Shown here piece by piece: positions 27,261-38,025 of a stretch of 64,000 nucleotides of DNA. Source of the stretch: Knoellia flava TL1 (GTDB taxonomy: Bacteria; Actinomycetota; Actinomycetes; Actinomycetales; Dermatophilaceae); the NCBI RefSeq assembly GCF_000768675.1, contig NZ_AVPI01000023.1, positions 1 through 64,000 on the forward strand, written 5' to 3'. How positions within the stretch are numbered: position 1 is the stretch's first letter; each line of letters opens with the position of its first letter. The position numbers were made by a program, and so were the translations under genes. Under the pieces are notes generated by a model, which saw nothing but the letters and a program-made list of their open reading frames with translations, was not told the origin of the DNA and searched no databases.

Positions 27261-28303
27261 CCGTCGACGCGCGGCGGCATGCAGCGGATGAGCGTGACGC
27301 CGCCGGACACGGTGACGTCTCCCGCGCTGTGCGGCACGAGCAGCACGTCACCCGCGGCCACCTCGCGCGTCCCCTGCCTCGTCGTCAGGGTGCCCGCCCC
27401 GCTCACGACAACGGTGGCCGCGTATGCCGCGTCGACCGTGACGTCGCCGCTCACCGGCCGCACGACCTCGGCGCAGAAGTAGGGGCTGGCCTCGTCGGGG
27501 AGGGCGGGCCCGGAGCCCTCGACGTCGCTCCACCGTCGACGCAGCGACGCCAGCCGCTCCTGGTCGACAGGGCCGTGGTCGACGCTGCGCAGGGCGAGCG
27601 GGCGGTCGAGGCCGAGGAAGGCGTGGTCGAGCTCGAGGCCGAAGCGCTCGTGCTCGAGCATGACCGAGAAGTCGGTCGGCTCCTGGAGCTCGAGGATGAG
27701 GACGCCCTCGCCGATCGCATGGGGCTGGCCGGCGGGCACGAGGACGGCGTCGCCGGCGCTGACCTCGATCGGGTTGAGCGCGGCGAGGAGCCGCTCGTCC
27801 TGCGCGTCGACGAGGCCGGCGAGGTCGTCGTCGGACAGCGCGTCGCGGAAGCCGACCCACACCGTCGCACCGGGCTCGGCGACGAGGACGATCCACGCCT
27901 CCGTCTTGCCGTGGTCGCAGTCGAGGTGGGCGGTGGCGAACTCGCGGCTCGGGTGCGAGTGCACCGGGAGCCGCTCGCCGCTGTCGAGCAGCTTGGTGAG
28001 CAGGTTGGGGTCGCCCCCGAAGCGGGCGACGTGCGCCTCGCCGAACCAGCCCTCTGCGTCTGCCGCGAGCGCCTCGGGCAGCTCGGTGCCGTCCTCGAGG
28101 GTCGTCACTCCCCCGCCACCCTCGGCGAAGAGCCGGGCCGTGGACCCGACCCAGTCCTCGGGCCGGTAGCCGTCGAAGTCGGCGGGGACGTCGAGCCCGC
28201 GGAAGGCGAGGATGCGCTCGCCGCCGCGGTAGAAGCGGCGCGGGGTGTTGACTGCGAGAGCCGCCGTCGTGGCGTGCGCCGCGCTCGTCGAGGTGTCGGT
28301 CAT
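27257..28303 (-). CDS. manA: Mannose-6-phosphate isomerase, class I
   Basis: The 348-residue protein interconverts mannose-6-P and fructose-6-P. Zinc-binding features of type I PMI are visible: LPVHSHPS (about residues 108-115), KTEAW (about 127-131) and PAGQPHAIGEG (about 186-196). The last corresponds to the PxGxxHA motif of the cupin. The ATG overlaps the stop of the upstream LacI regulator (ATGA), so the regulator and enzyme are co-expressed. The secreted GH92 mannosidase is divergent from the regulator; together they form a mannose-release and use locus. Confidence 0.9.
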   Translation of the reverse strand: MTDTSTSAAHATTAALAVNTPRRFYRGGERILAFRGLDVPADFDGYRPEDWVGSTARLFAEGGGGVTTLEDGTELPEALAADAEGWFGEAHVARFGGDPNLLTKLLDSGERLPVHSHPSREFATAHLDCDHGKTEAWIVLVAEPGATVWVGFRDALSDDDLAGLVDAQDERLLAALNPIEVSAGDAVLVPAGQPHAIGEGVLILELQEPTDFSVMLEHERFGLELDHAFLGLDRPLALRSVDHGPVDQERLASLRRRWSDVEGSGPALPDEASPYFCAEVVRPVSGDVTVDAAYAATVVVSGAGTLTTRQGTREVAAGDVLLVPHSAGDVTVSGGVTLIRCMPPRVDG

Positions 28304-29358
28304 GGGAGTGCCTTCCGTGCACGGATGGATGCGGGGAGCCGTCCGGACTCCCTCACGAGGAGTCGGGTGGGCATGACCACCGTCTGGGCGGGCGACTCGT
28401 CGCCGAGGAGCCGTGCGAAGAGCTGGAGCACGGCCTTCTGCCCGATCGAGGCGGGGTCCTGGTGGATGACGGTCACCGAGGGGACGATGAGGTCGGCGAG
28501 CTCGAAGTCGTCGTAGCCGACGAGGCCGAGCTCGACGCCGACCTGGCGCATCGCGTGGAGCGCGGCGAGGGTCACCCGGTTGTTGCCGGTGATGACGGCG
28601 GTGATCGGCGTGCGCTCGCGCGACCACGCCTCGAAGCGGGCGCCGAGCGACTCGACCGTGTGCGGTCCCATCGCGATGCGGGTGTCGCCCGGGAGCCCGA
28701 GGGCGTCGTGGATCGCGACGAAGGCCTCGCGCCGCTGGCGCGCGGTCCAGAACTCGGCGTCGTCGCCGAGGAAGGCGATGCGGCGGTGGCCGTTGGCGAC
28801 GAGGTGCTCGACGGCGCTGCGGACACCGCCCGGGTTGTCACTGATGACGGTGTCGCACGGCTCGCCGCGGACCGGTCGGTCGACGTAGACGATCGGGGTG
28901 CCGCTCGCCGAGACGGTCGGGTCGGTCGCAGGCCGCTCGCCCGCGGGCACGACGACGAGGCCGTCGACGCGACGGTTGATGAGCCCCTCGAGGACGACCC
29001 GCTCGCGCGTCGGTGACCCCTCGGCCGACGCGGTGATGAGCTGGTGCTGGCGGACGCGGGCCTCACGCTCGACCGCGGCGCCGATCTGCGAGTAGAAGGG
29101 GTTGGCGAGGTCCTCGACGACGAGCGCGATGGTCTGGGTGCGCCCCTGGCGCAGGATGCGGGCGCCGTCGTGGCGCATGAAGCCGATGCGGTCGATGACC
29201 CCGCGAACGCGCAGCTCGGTGTCGCGTCGCACCCCCGGCTCACGGTTGACGACACGCGAGACCGTCTTCACGGAGACGTGGGCCTCGGCCGCGACGTCCG
29301 CCATCGTCGGTCTCGCCGATGTCCGCTTGCCTGACAACGCTGTCACAAGGTCGATCAC
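28300..29358 (-). CDS. LacI-family transcriptional regulator
   Basis: The N-terminal helix-turn-helix reads TMADVAAEAHVSVKTVSRVVN, followed by the periplasmic-binding-like sensor domain typical of LacI/GalR proteins. It probably controls manA, itself and the divergent GH92 gene, with mannose or a mannoside as inducer. The start is uncertain. GTG at 29358 or 29346 and ATG at 29304 (MADVAAE) are all possible, and a LacI-like operator at 29332-29345 would fall inside the longer versions. Its stop overlaps manA. Confidence 0.9.
   Translation of the reverse strand: MIDLVTALSGKRTSARPTMADVAAEAHVSVKTVSRVVNREPGVRRDTELRVRGVIDRIGFMRHDGARILRQGRTQTIALVVEDLANPFYSQIGAAVEREARVRQHQLITASAEGSPTRERVVLEGLINRRVDGLVVVPAGERPATDPTVSASGTPIVYVDRPVRGEPCDTVISDNPGGVRSAVEHLVANGHRRIAFLGDDAEFWTARQRREAFVAIHDALGLPGDTRIAMGPHTVESLGARFEAWSRERTPITAVITGNNRVTLAALHAMRQVGVELGLVGYDDFELADLIVPSVTVIHQDPASIGQKAVLQLFARLLGDESPAQTVVMPTRLLVRESGRLPASIRARKALP
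29332..29345. promoter_or_regulatory. Candidate LacI-type operator
   Basis: TGACAACGCTGTCA is a near-perfect 14-bp palindrome with the central CG typical of LacI/GalR operators. It lies at the 5' end of the lacI gene, facing the GH92 gene. Bases 29383-29549 hold the GH92 promoter region, with a second inverted pair, TTGTCCG/CGGACAA (29419-29447), and one GGCATAC motif at 29476. Confidence 0.5.
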
Positions 29359-29549
29359 ACCAAAAGACGTGGGCCGAGGCAACGTGGACCGAGCACACCA
29401 CGCCGGCGCAGCACCTCCTTGTCCGATCGACTGTCGCCACCGGACAAAGGTGAGGTCTCGGATTGCGGGGTAGACGGCATACGGAGAGGGTCGGGAGGAC
29501 GTCGGTCAAGGGTGACCGACCCTGCGTGGGCGACGAGCCCGGAGGAAAC

Positions 29550-32500
29550 ATGCGCCTGACGAACGCCATCCCACGAGGGCTGACAGCCGGGGCCCTGGCC
29601 CTCGCGGTCGGCACCGCGACCGCCGCGGGAGCCGTGGCCGCCACACCCCCGACCGCCGACCAGGCCGCCGCCGCAGCAGCACCCGAGGGTGCCGCCTGGT
29701 CGACGTCCTTCGAGAACGGCCAGCCCCAGCCGCTCGTGTCGACCGTCGAGGTCGACGAGTCGGGCCCGCGCCAGCAGAACGTCACCGGTGGCGTCCCCGC
29801 CGACGGCAGCCTGCTCGGCTCGGTCACCGGCATCACCGCGAGCGCCGAGAACCCGCCGGGGGAGGTGGCGTCCAACCTCACCGACTCCAACGCCGACACC
29901 AAGTGGCTCGCGTTCGCGACGACCGGCTGGGTCCGCTACCAGCTGTCCGCGCCCAAGCGCGCCCTCACCTGGTCGCTCACCTCCGGCAACGACGCCCCAG
30001 AGCGTGACCCCAAGGACGTCACGCTGCGCGGCTCGACCGACGGGACGACGTGGACCGACATCGACCGTCGCACCGGCCTCGCCTTCGCCTCGCGCGGGCA
30101 GAAGCAGACCTTCACCGTGACGACGCCGGGTGACTGGTCGTACTACCGGCTCGACGTCACCGCCAACAACGGCGGCCCGATCGTCCAGCTCGCCGACTGG
30201 GGCCTCTTCGGCGACGTCGACTCCTCCGAGCCCGAGATCGCGCCCATGGTCTCCACCGTCGGCTCCGGACCGCGCTCGGGCTTCAACATCAAGTCGCTCG
30301 TCGGGTGGACGGGCGTGAAGTCGCTGCGCTACGGCGGCTCGCACACCGCCGCGGGCCGCGGGTTCGCCTGGAACCGCCTCTTCGACGTCGACGTGCCGGT
30401 GGGTGACCGCTCGCGCCTGACCTACAAGATCTTCCCCGACATGGTCGCGGGCGACCTCACCTACCCGTCGACCTACACCGCCGTCGACCTGCGGTTCACC
30501 GACGGGACGTTCCTCTCGAGCCTCGGCGCCAAGGACATGCACAGCACCGCGGCCTCGCCGAACGGTCAGGGCGTCGGCAAGATCCTCTACGCCAACCAGT
30601 GGAACTCGGTGCAGATCGACCTCGGCCCCAAGGCCGCCGGCAAGACGATCGACGCAATCCTCCTCGGATACGACAACACCGCGAACCCGACGAAGGAGAC
30701 CATCTTCGGCGGCTTCGTCGACGACATCGAGGTCGACCCCTCCCCCGCCGCCCTCGACCGCTCCAGCCCCACGTATGCCGTCGACGTGCGTCGTGGGACC
30801 AACTCCTCAGGCTCGTTCTCGCGCGGCAACAACCTGCCGATCAGCGCCGTCCCCAACGGCTTCACGTTCTTCACCCCGCTGACGAACGCGAACAGCCAGA
30901 CGTGGCAGTACTACTGGCAGGCCGGCAACAACGCGCAGAACCGCCCGACGCTCCAGGGCCTCGGCATCTCGCACGAGCCGTCGCCGTGGATGGGTGACCG
31001 CAACCAGATGTCGGTCATGCCCTCGATCACGCAGGGCGTCCCCACCGGCAGCGCGAGCGGCCGGGCCATCCCCTTCGACCACGACGACGAGGTCGCCCGT
31101 CCGGACCACTACCGGGTCCACCTCGACGGCGGCATCATCGCCGAGACGGCCCCCGCCGACCACGGTGGCGTGTGGCGTTTCACCTTCCCCGAGAGCGCCC
31201 CGACCGGCAGCCTCGTCGTCGACACCGTCGACAACAACGGCTCGTTCACGGTCGACCCCGCCACCGGCACGATGACGGGCTGGGTCGACAACGGCAGCGG
31301 CCTGTCCGTCGGCCGCAGCCGGATGTTCGTCCACGGCACGTTCGACCGACCGGCGAAGGCCGCCGGCACCGCGCCCAACGGCCACACGGGCACGCGCTAC
31401 GCGACGTTCGACACGACGAGCGACCGTGACGTCGAGCTGCGCATCGCCACGTCGTTCATCTCGCTCGACCAGGCCAAGCGCAACGCCGACCTCGAGCTCA
31501 CCGGCCGCTCGTTCAACGACGTCCAGGGTGACGCGAAGGCCAAGTGGGACGAGCGCCTGAGCGTCGTCGAGGTCGAGGGCGCCAAGGACGACGAGATCCG
31601 CACGCTCTACTCGAACCTCTACCGGCTCAACCTCTACCCGAACAGCCAGTTCGAGAACACCGGCACCGCCTCGGCGCCGCGCTACCAGTACGCCAGCCCG
31701 GTGTCGCCGAAGTCCGGCAGCGCCACGGCGACGACGACCAACGCCGCCATCAAGGACGGCAAGATCTACGTCAACAACGGCTTCTGGGACACCTACCGGA
31801 CCGTGTGGCCGGCCTACTCCCTGCTCTACCCGGAGATCGCGGCCGAGATCGCCGACGGCTTCGTCCAGCAGTACCGCGACGGCGGCTGGGTGGCCCGCTG
31901 GTCCTCGCCGGGCTACGCCGACCTCATGACGGGCACGAGCTCGGACGTCTCGTTCGCCGACGCGTTCGTCAAGGGCGTCGCCCTGCCGGACAAGCTCGGC
32001 ACCTACGACGCGGGCCTGCGCAATGCGACCGTGCTCCCGCCGAGCTCGGGCGTGGGCCGCAAGGGCCTCGCCACGTCGCAGTTCCTCGGGTTCACCCCGG
32101 ACAGCACGCACGAGAGCGTGTCGTGGGGCCTCGAGGGCATGATCAACGACTTCGGCATCGGCAACCAGGCCGCGAAGCTCGCGACCGACCCCTCGGTGCC
32201 GGCCGCGCGAAGGGCCACGCTCCAGGAGGAGTCCGAGTACTTCCTCAAGCGGGCCACCGACTACACCAACCACTTCGACCCCAAGACCGGCTTCCTGCGG
32301 GTGCGTCAGGCCAACGGTGAGTTCGCACCGAACTTCGACCCCGAGGTCTGGGGCGGTGGCTACACCGAGACCAACGGCTGGAACTTCGCCTTCCACGCAC
32401 CGCAGGACGGCAACGGCCTGGCCAACCTCCTCGGTGGCAGGGAGGCGATGGCGAAGAAGCTCGACACCTTCTTCACCACCCCCGAGACCGGCACGAAGCC

Positions 32501-34631
32501 GGGCAGCTACGGCGGCATCATCCACGAGATCATCGAGGCGCGCGACGTCCGGATGGGCATGTTCGGGATGAGCAACCAGGTCTCGCACCACATCCCGTAC
32601 ATGTACAACTACACGGGCAAGCAGTACCGCACGGCCGAGAAGGTGCGCGAGATCCTGCGCCGCCTCTACGTCGGCAGCGAGATCGGCCAGGGCTACCCCG
32701 GCGACGAGGACAACGGCGAGCAGTCGGCCTGGAACACCCTCTCCTCGCTCGGCATCTACCCGCTCCAGGTCGGCTCGGCCCAGTGGGCCGTGGGTTCGCC
32801 GAAGTTCACGAAGATGACCGTCCACCGCACGCAGGGCGACCTCGTCGTCAACGCGCCGAACAACTCGGACGAGAACATCTACGTCCAGAAGGTCACCATC
32901 AACGGCGAGGGCCACAAGGACGTCTCGATCCCGCACAGCAAGATCGCGGGCGCGACGACGATCGACTTCGCCATGGGCTCCACGCCGTCGGACTACGGCA
33001 GCAAGCCCAACGCCGCTCCCCCGTCGCTCACCAAGGGGGACGCCAAGCCGGCTCCCCTGCGTGACGCCACGGGTCCGGGTCGCGGCACGGCGACGGCACC
33101 GGGTGCGGCCAACGCCGCGGCGCTCTTCGACAACAGCTCGACGACGTCGACGACGTTCGCCTCGGCGACGCCCACCGTCACCTACACCCTCTCGGGCATC
33201 GGCCAGCGCGCCACCTTCTACACCCTCACCAACGGGGCCGCCGCCGGCGAGCCCACCGCGTGGCGGGTCGAGGGCCAGCGCAACGGCAACTGGGAGACCA
33301 TCGACACCCGGAGCAACCAGGCCTTCACCTGGCGGACGCAGACGCGGCCGTTCAAGGTCGCCGCTCCGGGGACTTACACGGCATACCGGCTCGTCGTCAC
33401 GGCGAGCAACGGGACGCCGACCCTGTCGGAGGTCGAGTTCCTCACCGACGGCTCGTTCGCGGAGAACACACGCATCAAGGTGAGCCCGTCGACCGAGCTC
33501 GAGGCCGTCGAGGGACAGGCCGTGAGCGGCCCCGTCGCCACCTTCTCCGGCGGCAAGGGCACGAGCGCGGACGCCTACACCGCCACCATCGCGTGGGGTG
33601 ACGGCACGACCTCGACCGGCACCATCACCGCCGGCGAGCTCGGCTCCTACACCGTGCGCGGCGAGCACACCTACGCCGAGCCCGGCTACTACGAGACCGT
33701 CGTGACGGTCAAGGACGCCAAGGGCAGCGCGAGCGGCAGGGGCGGGGTGACGATCCACCAGGCCGTCGTGCCGTCCTACGCCTCCGGGTTCAACCTGGTC
33801 TGCATCGGCGACCCGGGCCAGGAGATCCCCTGCGACGGCGGCCAGGCCGGCGTCTCGCGTCCGGCCCTCGCCGAGGCGGGCGCGTCCCCGGGCCGGCTCC
33901 TCACGGTCCCGGGCAGCGACCTCCGGTTCTCGATGCCGGCGATCCCGGCCGGGCAGAAGGACAACGCCACGGGTGCGGGCCAGACCCTCCCCGTGACGCT
34001 GGCCCCGGGCGCGACCAAGCTGAGCCTCATCGGCACGGCGACGCAGAAGGACCAGGACACGACCGGGACGGTGACGTTCACGGACGGGACGAGCACGGCA
34101 TACAGGATCCAGTTCGGTGACTGGTGCGGCTCGGCGAAGTTCGGCAACACGATCGCGGTCGAGATGACCTCCCGGCTCAACGGCACGAGCACGGACGGCT
34201 GCCACCTCAAGCTGTTCGCGACCGCGCCGCTGACGATCCCGGCGGGCAAGACCGTCCAGTCGGTGACCCTGCCGACGCAGACGGGTGACCCGCGCACCGC
34301 CGGACGGATCCACGTGTTCTCGGTCGCCGACAACGGCACGCCGCTCACGGTCGCCCCCGCGACCGGCGCGACGGCCAAGGCCGGCACCGCGTCCACGGTG
34401 ACGCTCGGGACGGTCTCGGGCGGCGTGCCCGCCGAGGGCGGCTACACCGCACGCGTCGCGTGGGGTGACGGCAGCGCCACGACCGACGGAGTCGTCACCG
34501 TCGCGGCCGACGGGACCGCCACCCTGAGCGGCTCCCACACGTGGGCCTCGGCCGGGACCTACACGGTGCGGGTGCTCGTCGGCGACAGCCGCAGCGACAC
34601 CCTCGCCACGGTGACCGTCACGGTCACCTGA
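29550..34631 (+). CDS. Secreted GH92 alpha-mannosidase, multidomain
   Basis: This 1693-residue protein has a Tat/Sec-like signal (MRLTN..., cleavage near AVAA, residue 33). Order: discoidin-like domain (about 80-222); beta domain (230-400); GH92 N-terminal domain (about 410-660); (alpha/alpha)6 catalytic domain (about 680-1140). The last carries WDTYRTVWPAY (about 745), HEIIEARDV (about 990) and GDEDNGEQSAW (about 1050). Then follow a second discoidin-like region (about 1180-1300), a PKD domain (about 1310-1400), an unassigned domain (about 1407-1595) and a C-terminal Ig/PKD-like domain. GH92 enzymes are calcium-dependent exo-alpha-mannosidases acting on mannans or N-glycans. The ATG has a GGAGGAAA ribosome site. 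The neighbours lacI and manA fit mannose uptake. Confidence 0.93.
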   Translation: MRLTNAIPRGLTAGALALAVGTATAAGAVAATPPTADQAAAAAAPEGAAWSTSFENGQPQPLVSTVEVDESGPRQQNVTGGVPADGSLLGSVTGITASAENPPGEVASNLTDSNADTKWLAFATTGWVRYQLSAPKRALTWSLTSGNDAPERDPKDVTLRGSTDGTTWTDIDRRTGLAFASRGQKQTFTVTTPGDWSYYRLDVTANNGGPIVQLADWGLFGDVDSSEPEIAPMVSTVGSGPRSGFNIKSLVGWTGVKSLRYGGSHTAAGRGFAWNRLFDVDVPVGDRSRLTYKIFPDMVAGDLTYPSTYTAVDLRFTDGTFLSSLGAKDMHSTAASPNGQGVGKILYANQWNSVQIDLGPKAAGKTIDAILLGYDNTANPTKETIFGGFVDDIEVDPSPAALDRSSPTYAVDVRRGTNSSGSFSRGNNLPISAVPNGFTFFTPLTNANSQTWQYYWQAGNNAQNRPTLQGLGISHEPSPWMGDRNQMSVMPSITQGVPTGSASGRAIPFDHDDEVARPDHYRVHLDGGIIAETAPADHGGVWRFTFPESAPTGSLVVDTVDNNGSFTVDPATGTMTGWVDNGSGLSVGRSRMFVHGTFDRPAKAAGTAPNGHTGTRYATFDTTSDRDVELRIATSFISLDQAKRNADLELTGRSFNDVQGDAKAKWDERLSVVEVEGAKDDEIRTLYSNLYRLNLYPNSQFENTGTASAPRYQYASPVSPKSGSATATTTNAAIKDGKIYVNNGFWDTYRTVWPAYSLLYPEIAAEIADGFVQQYRDGGWVARWSSPGYADLMTGTSSDVSFADAFVKGVALPDKLGTYDAGLRNATVLPPSSGVGRKGLATSQFLGFTPDSTHESVSWGLEGMINDFGIGNQAAKLATDPSVPAARRATLQEESEYFLKRATDYTNHFDPKTGFLRVRQANGEFAPNFDPEVWGGGYTETNGWNFAFHAPQDGNGLANLLGGREAMAKKLDTFFTTPETGTKPGSYGGIIHEIIEARDVRMGMFGMSNQVSHHIPYMYNYTGKQYRTAEKVREILRRLYVGSEIGQGYPGDEDNGEQSAWNTLSSLGIYPLQVGSAQWAVGSPKFTKMTVHRTQGDLVVNAPNNSDENIYVQKVTINGEGHKDVSIPHSKIAGATTIDFAMGSTPSDYGSKPNAAPPSLTKGDAKPAPLRDATGPGRGTATAPGAANAAALFDNSSTTSTTFASATPTVTYTLSGIGQRATFYTLTNGAAAGEPTAWRVEGQRNGNWETIDTRSNQAFTWRTQTRPFKVAAPGTYTAYRLVVTASNGTPTLSEVEFLTDGSFAENTRIKVSPSTELEAVEGQAVSGPVATFSGGKGTSADAYTATIAWGDGTTSTGTITAGELGSYTVRGEHTYAEPGYYETVVTVKDAKGSASGRGGVTIHQAVVPSYASGFNLVCIGDPGQEIPCDGGQAGVSRPALAEAGASPGRLLTVPGSDLRFSMPAIPAGQKDNATGAGQTLPVTLAPGATKLSLIGTATQKDQDTTGTVTFTDGTSTAYRIQFGDWCGSAKFGNTIAVEMTSRLNGTSTDGCHLKLFATAPLTIPAGKTVQSVTLPTQTGDPRTAGRIHVFSVADNGTPLTVAPATGATAKAGTASTVTLGTVSGGVPAEGGYTARVAWGDGSATTDGVVTVAADGTATLSGSHTWASAGTYTVRVLVGDSRSDTLATVTVTVT

Positions 34632-34646
34632 AGCCGGTTACGCCGA

Positions 34647-34698
34647 GTGTCGGGGATCCGGGCCGAAACCCTCGCGGGTGGGCCCGGATCCCCGACAC
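34647..34698 (+). terminator. Perfect 18-bp hairpin after the GH92 gene
   Basis: GTGTCGGGGATCCGGGCC pairs exactly with 34681-34698 across a 16-nt loop, 15 bp after the GH92 stop. It is a likely terminator for the mannosidase transcript, without a clear T-run. Confidence 0.7.
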
Positions 34699-34714
34699 CG
34701 GAGCAGCCTGAAAA

Positions 34715-34763
34715 ACGCGTATGCCGCGTGCTCCCCCTGTACGGGAGCACGCGGCATACGCGT
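34715..34763 (-). terminator. 21-bp hairpin terminator of groEL, built from two GTATGCCG motifs
   Basis: Arms 34715-34735 and 34743-34763 are perfectly complementary (7-nt loop). On the minus strand the hairpin is followed by GCGTTTTTC, so it fits an intrinsic terminator of the groESL transcript. Each arm contains the recurring motif: GTATGCC at 34719 and GGCATAC at 34753. Confidence 0.85.
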
Positions 34764-34785
34764 TGGTGCGGGAGGAGCGACCGGC

Positions 34786-36420
<1,635 letters not shown>

Positions 36421-36479
36421 CTAGTCAGTGGACCGTCAGGGCAGCAGGCGTGCCGCCGCGGTGCCGTGGTGGTGATGCG

Positions 36480-36523
36480 CGTATGCCGTGGGCGCACCGT
36501 GGGAGGTGAGCCCACGGCATACG
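36480..36523 (-). repeat. Hairpin between groES and groEL made of two GTATGCCG motifs
   Basis: CGTATGCCGTGGGC (36480-36493) pairs perfectly with 36510-36523 across a 16-nt loop. It lies in the 146-bp intercistronic gap (36409-36554). No T-run follows, so it may be an mRNA processing or attenuation hairpin, or a paired copy of the genome-wide motif. Confidence 0.7.
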
Positions 36524-36554
36524 TGGTGGTTCAGGTGGTGAGCCGTGGGCTCAC

Positions 36555-36848
36555 TCAGCCAACGATGGCGAGGATGTCGCGGGCGCTCAGGATGAGGTAC
36601 TCCTGGCCGCCGTGCTTGACCTCGGTGCCGCCGTACTTGCTGTAGATGACGCGGTCGCCGACGGTGACGTCGAGCGGGACGCGGTTGCCGTTGTCGTCGA
36701 TGCGACCGGGGCCGACCGCGAGGACCTCGCCCTCCTGGGGCTTCTCCTTCGCGGTGTCCGGGATGACGAGACCGGACGCCGTGGTCTGCTCGGCCTCGAG
36801 CGACTTGATGACGATGCGGTCCTCGAGCGGCTTGATGGAAACCGACAC
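36555..36848 (-). CDS. groES: Co-chaperonin GroES
   Basis: The 97-residue protein begins (V)[14 protein letters not shown] and has the mobile-loop region ([17 protein letters not shown], about residues 18-34). It also has [10 protein letters not shown] and the C-terminal strand, all standard for GroES, the lid of the GroEL cage. The GTG at 36848 is chosen because GGAGGT lies 6 bp upstream; a longer in-frame reading would run into the CIRCE sites. It is first in the groES-groEL operon. Confidence 0.97.
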   Translation of the reverse strand: MSVSIKPLEDRIVIKSLEAEQTTASGLVIPDTAKEKPQEGEVLAVGPGRIDDNGNRVPLDVTVGDRVIYSKYGGTEVKHGGQEYLILSARDILAIVG

Positions 36849-36958
36849 TGTGTGACCTCCCCTTTGGGATGAGTCGAAGGTGGACAAATGCAGTTCGTGC
36901 GCTGCCGGCTTGGTGGTCCGCTTCGCCGTCGCGGGGGTCGAGTCGGTCCGCCGTGCGC

Positions 36959-36983
36959 TGGCACTCACCGGGGGCGAGTGCCA
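36959..36983. promoter_or_regulatory. CIRCE operator 1 (HrcA site)
   Basis: TGGCACTC-N9-GAGTGCCA matches the CIRCE consensus (TTAGCACTC-N9-GAGTGCTAA) with exact arms. It lies 111 bp upstream of groES. Confidence 0.9.
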
Positions 36984-37006
36984 ATGAGCCAAATCTAGGT
37001 CTGCGC

Positions 37007-37031
37007 TGGCACTCGGTCAACTCGAGTGCCA
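37007..37031. promoter_or_regulatory. CIRCE operator 2 (HrcA site)
   Basis: A second TGGCACTC-N9-GAGTGCCA lies 23 bp beyond the first, so groESL is probably doubly repressed by HrcA. The rest of the gap to the GNAT gene (37032-37129) shows only a weak GAGGG ribosome site. Confidence 0.9.
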
Positions 37032-37129
37032 GAACTCGAGGACCGTGTTCGCCGAGGGCAGACGCGGGCCGCGGACGGCGCGGCCAAAGGCGGTTGCGGC
37101 GGCGCGAGGGTGAGCGCGAGGGTTCGGGC

Positions 37130-37948
37130 ATGGACGCACCCGACCCCGCCACCCTCCTCGCCGCCTACGACGCCCAGCTGCGCCGGGAGGCCGAGCTCCC
37201 GTCGGCGCTCACCGTCACGCCGTGCGGACCGCTGCTCCTCGCCACCTACCTCGGCGGCCGGGGGTTCATCACCTACCGCAGCCTGGACACCGAGGAGGGG
37301 CCCGCGACGGAGGACTCCGTGCGGGCGCTCGTGACCGCGGCGGTGGCCCACTTCCGGGAACTGCCGGAGATCCGCAAGGTCGAGTGGAAGAGCCGCGGCC
37401 ACGACCACGCGCCGGGCCTCCACGAGGCGCTGGAGGCCGCGCGATTCGAGCCCGACGAGACCGAGTCGGTCATGATCGGCGACGCCCGGATGCTCGCGGT
37501 CGACATCGACCTCCCCGAGGGCGTGCGGGTCCGGCAGGTCACCGACGAGGCGGACGTGCGGGCGATGCTCGCCATGCAGGCCGAGGTCTTCGGCGACGAC
37601 CCCGACGAGGCGGCGGCCCACGACGCGCAGGTGCTGCACCGGCTCGCGACACGCGACGACATGGAGATGTGGGTCGCCGAGGTCGACGGGGAGGTCGTGA
37701 GCGCCGGGCGCCTCGAGCCGGTCGACGGCACCGACTTCGCGGGCATCTGGGGTGGTGCGACCCGACCGGAGCACCGGGGGCGCGGCATCTACCGCGCCCT
37801 CACTGCCGCCCGGGCGCGCTCGGCCATCGCCCACGGCAAGCGGTGGATCAACAGCGACTCGACAGAGTTCTCCCGGCCGATCCTCGAGCGCTCGGGGCTG
37901 CTCAAGGTCACGACGACGACGCCGTGGGTCTGGAGCAGAGAGGCCTGA
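37130..37948 (+). CDS. GNAT-family N-acetyltransferase
   Basis: The 272-residue protein has a C-terminal GNAT fold (about residues 125-260): WVAEVDGEVVSAGRLE, then the acetyl-CoA loop ATRPEHRGRGIYRAL (about 212-226; RGRGxYR). The N-terminal half (1-120) looks like a second, degenerate GNAT-like domain. Substrate unknown; amines, small molecules and proteins are all possible. It is divergent from groES. Confidence 0.8.
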   Translation: MDAPDPATLLAAYDAQLRREAELPSALTVTPCGPLLLATYLGGRGFITYRSLDTEEGPATEDSVRALVTAAVAHFRELPEIRKVEWKSRGHDHAPGLHEALEAARFEPDETESVMIGDARMLAVDIDLPEGVRVRQVTDEADVRAMLAMQAEVFGDDPDEAAAHDAQVLHRLATRDDMEMWVAEVDGEVVSAGRLEPVDGTDFAGIWGGATRPEHRGRGIYRALTAARARSAIAHGKRWINSDSTEFSRPILERSGLLKVTTTTPWVWSREA

Positions 37949-38013
37949 CGCGACCCGCAGGACACAACCTGATCTCGTTTTGCCGCTTCGGCGCGTTCGC
38001 CACCGGGACCGGG

Positions 38014-38019
38014 CATGCT
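38014..38019 (+). promoter_or_regulatory. -10 element, leaderless promoter of the SpoIID/LytB gene
   Basis: CATGCT, six bases, then the GTG at 38026; the same arrangement as at 21370. Confidence 0.4.
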
Positions 38020-38025
38020 GTGCGC

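Noticed and set aside
30807-34538. A 1243-codon open frame opposite the GH92 gene
   Set aside because: Its translation is low-complexity Arg/Ala/Val sequence without motifs; the GH92 strand carries the signal peptide and catalytic motifs.
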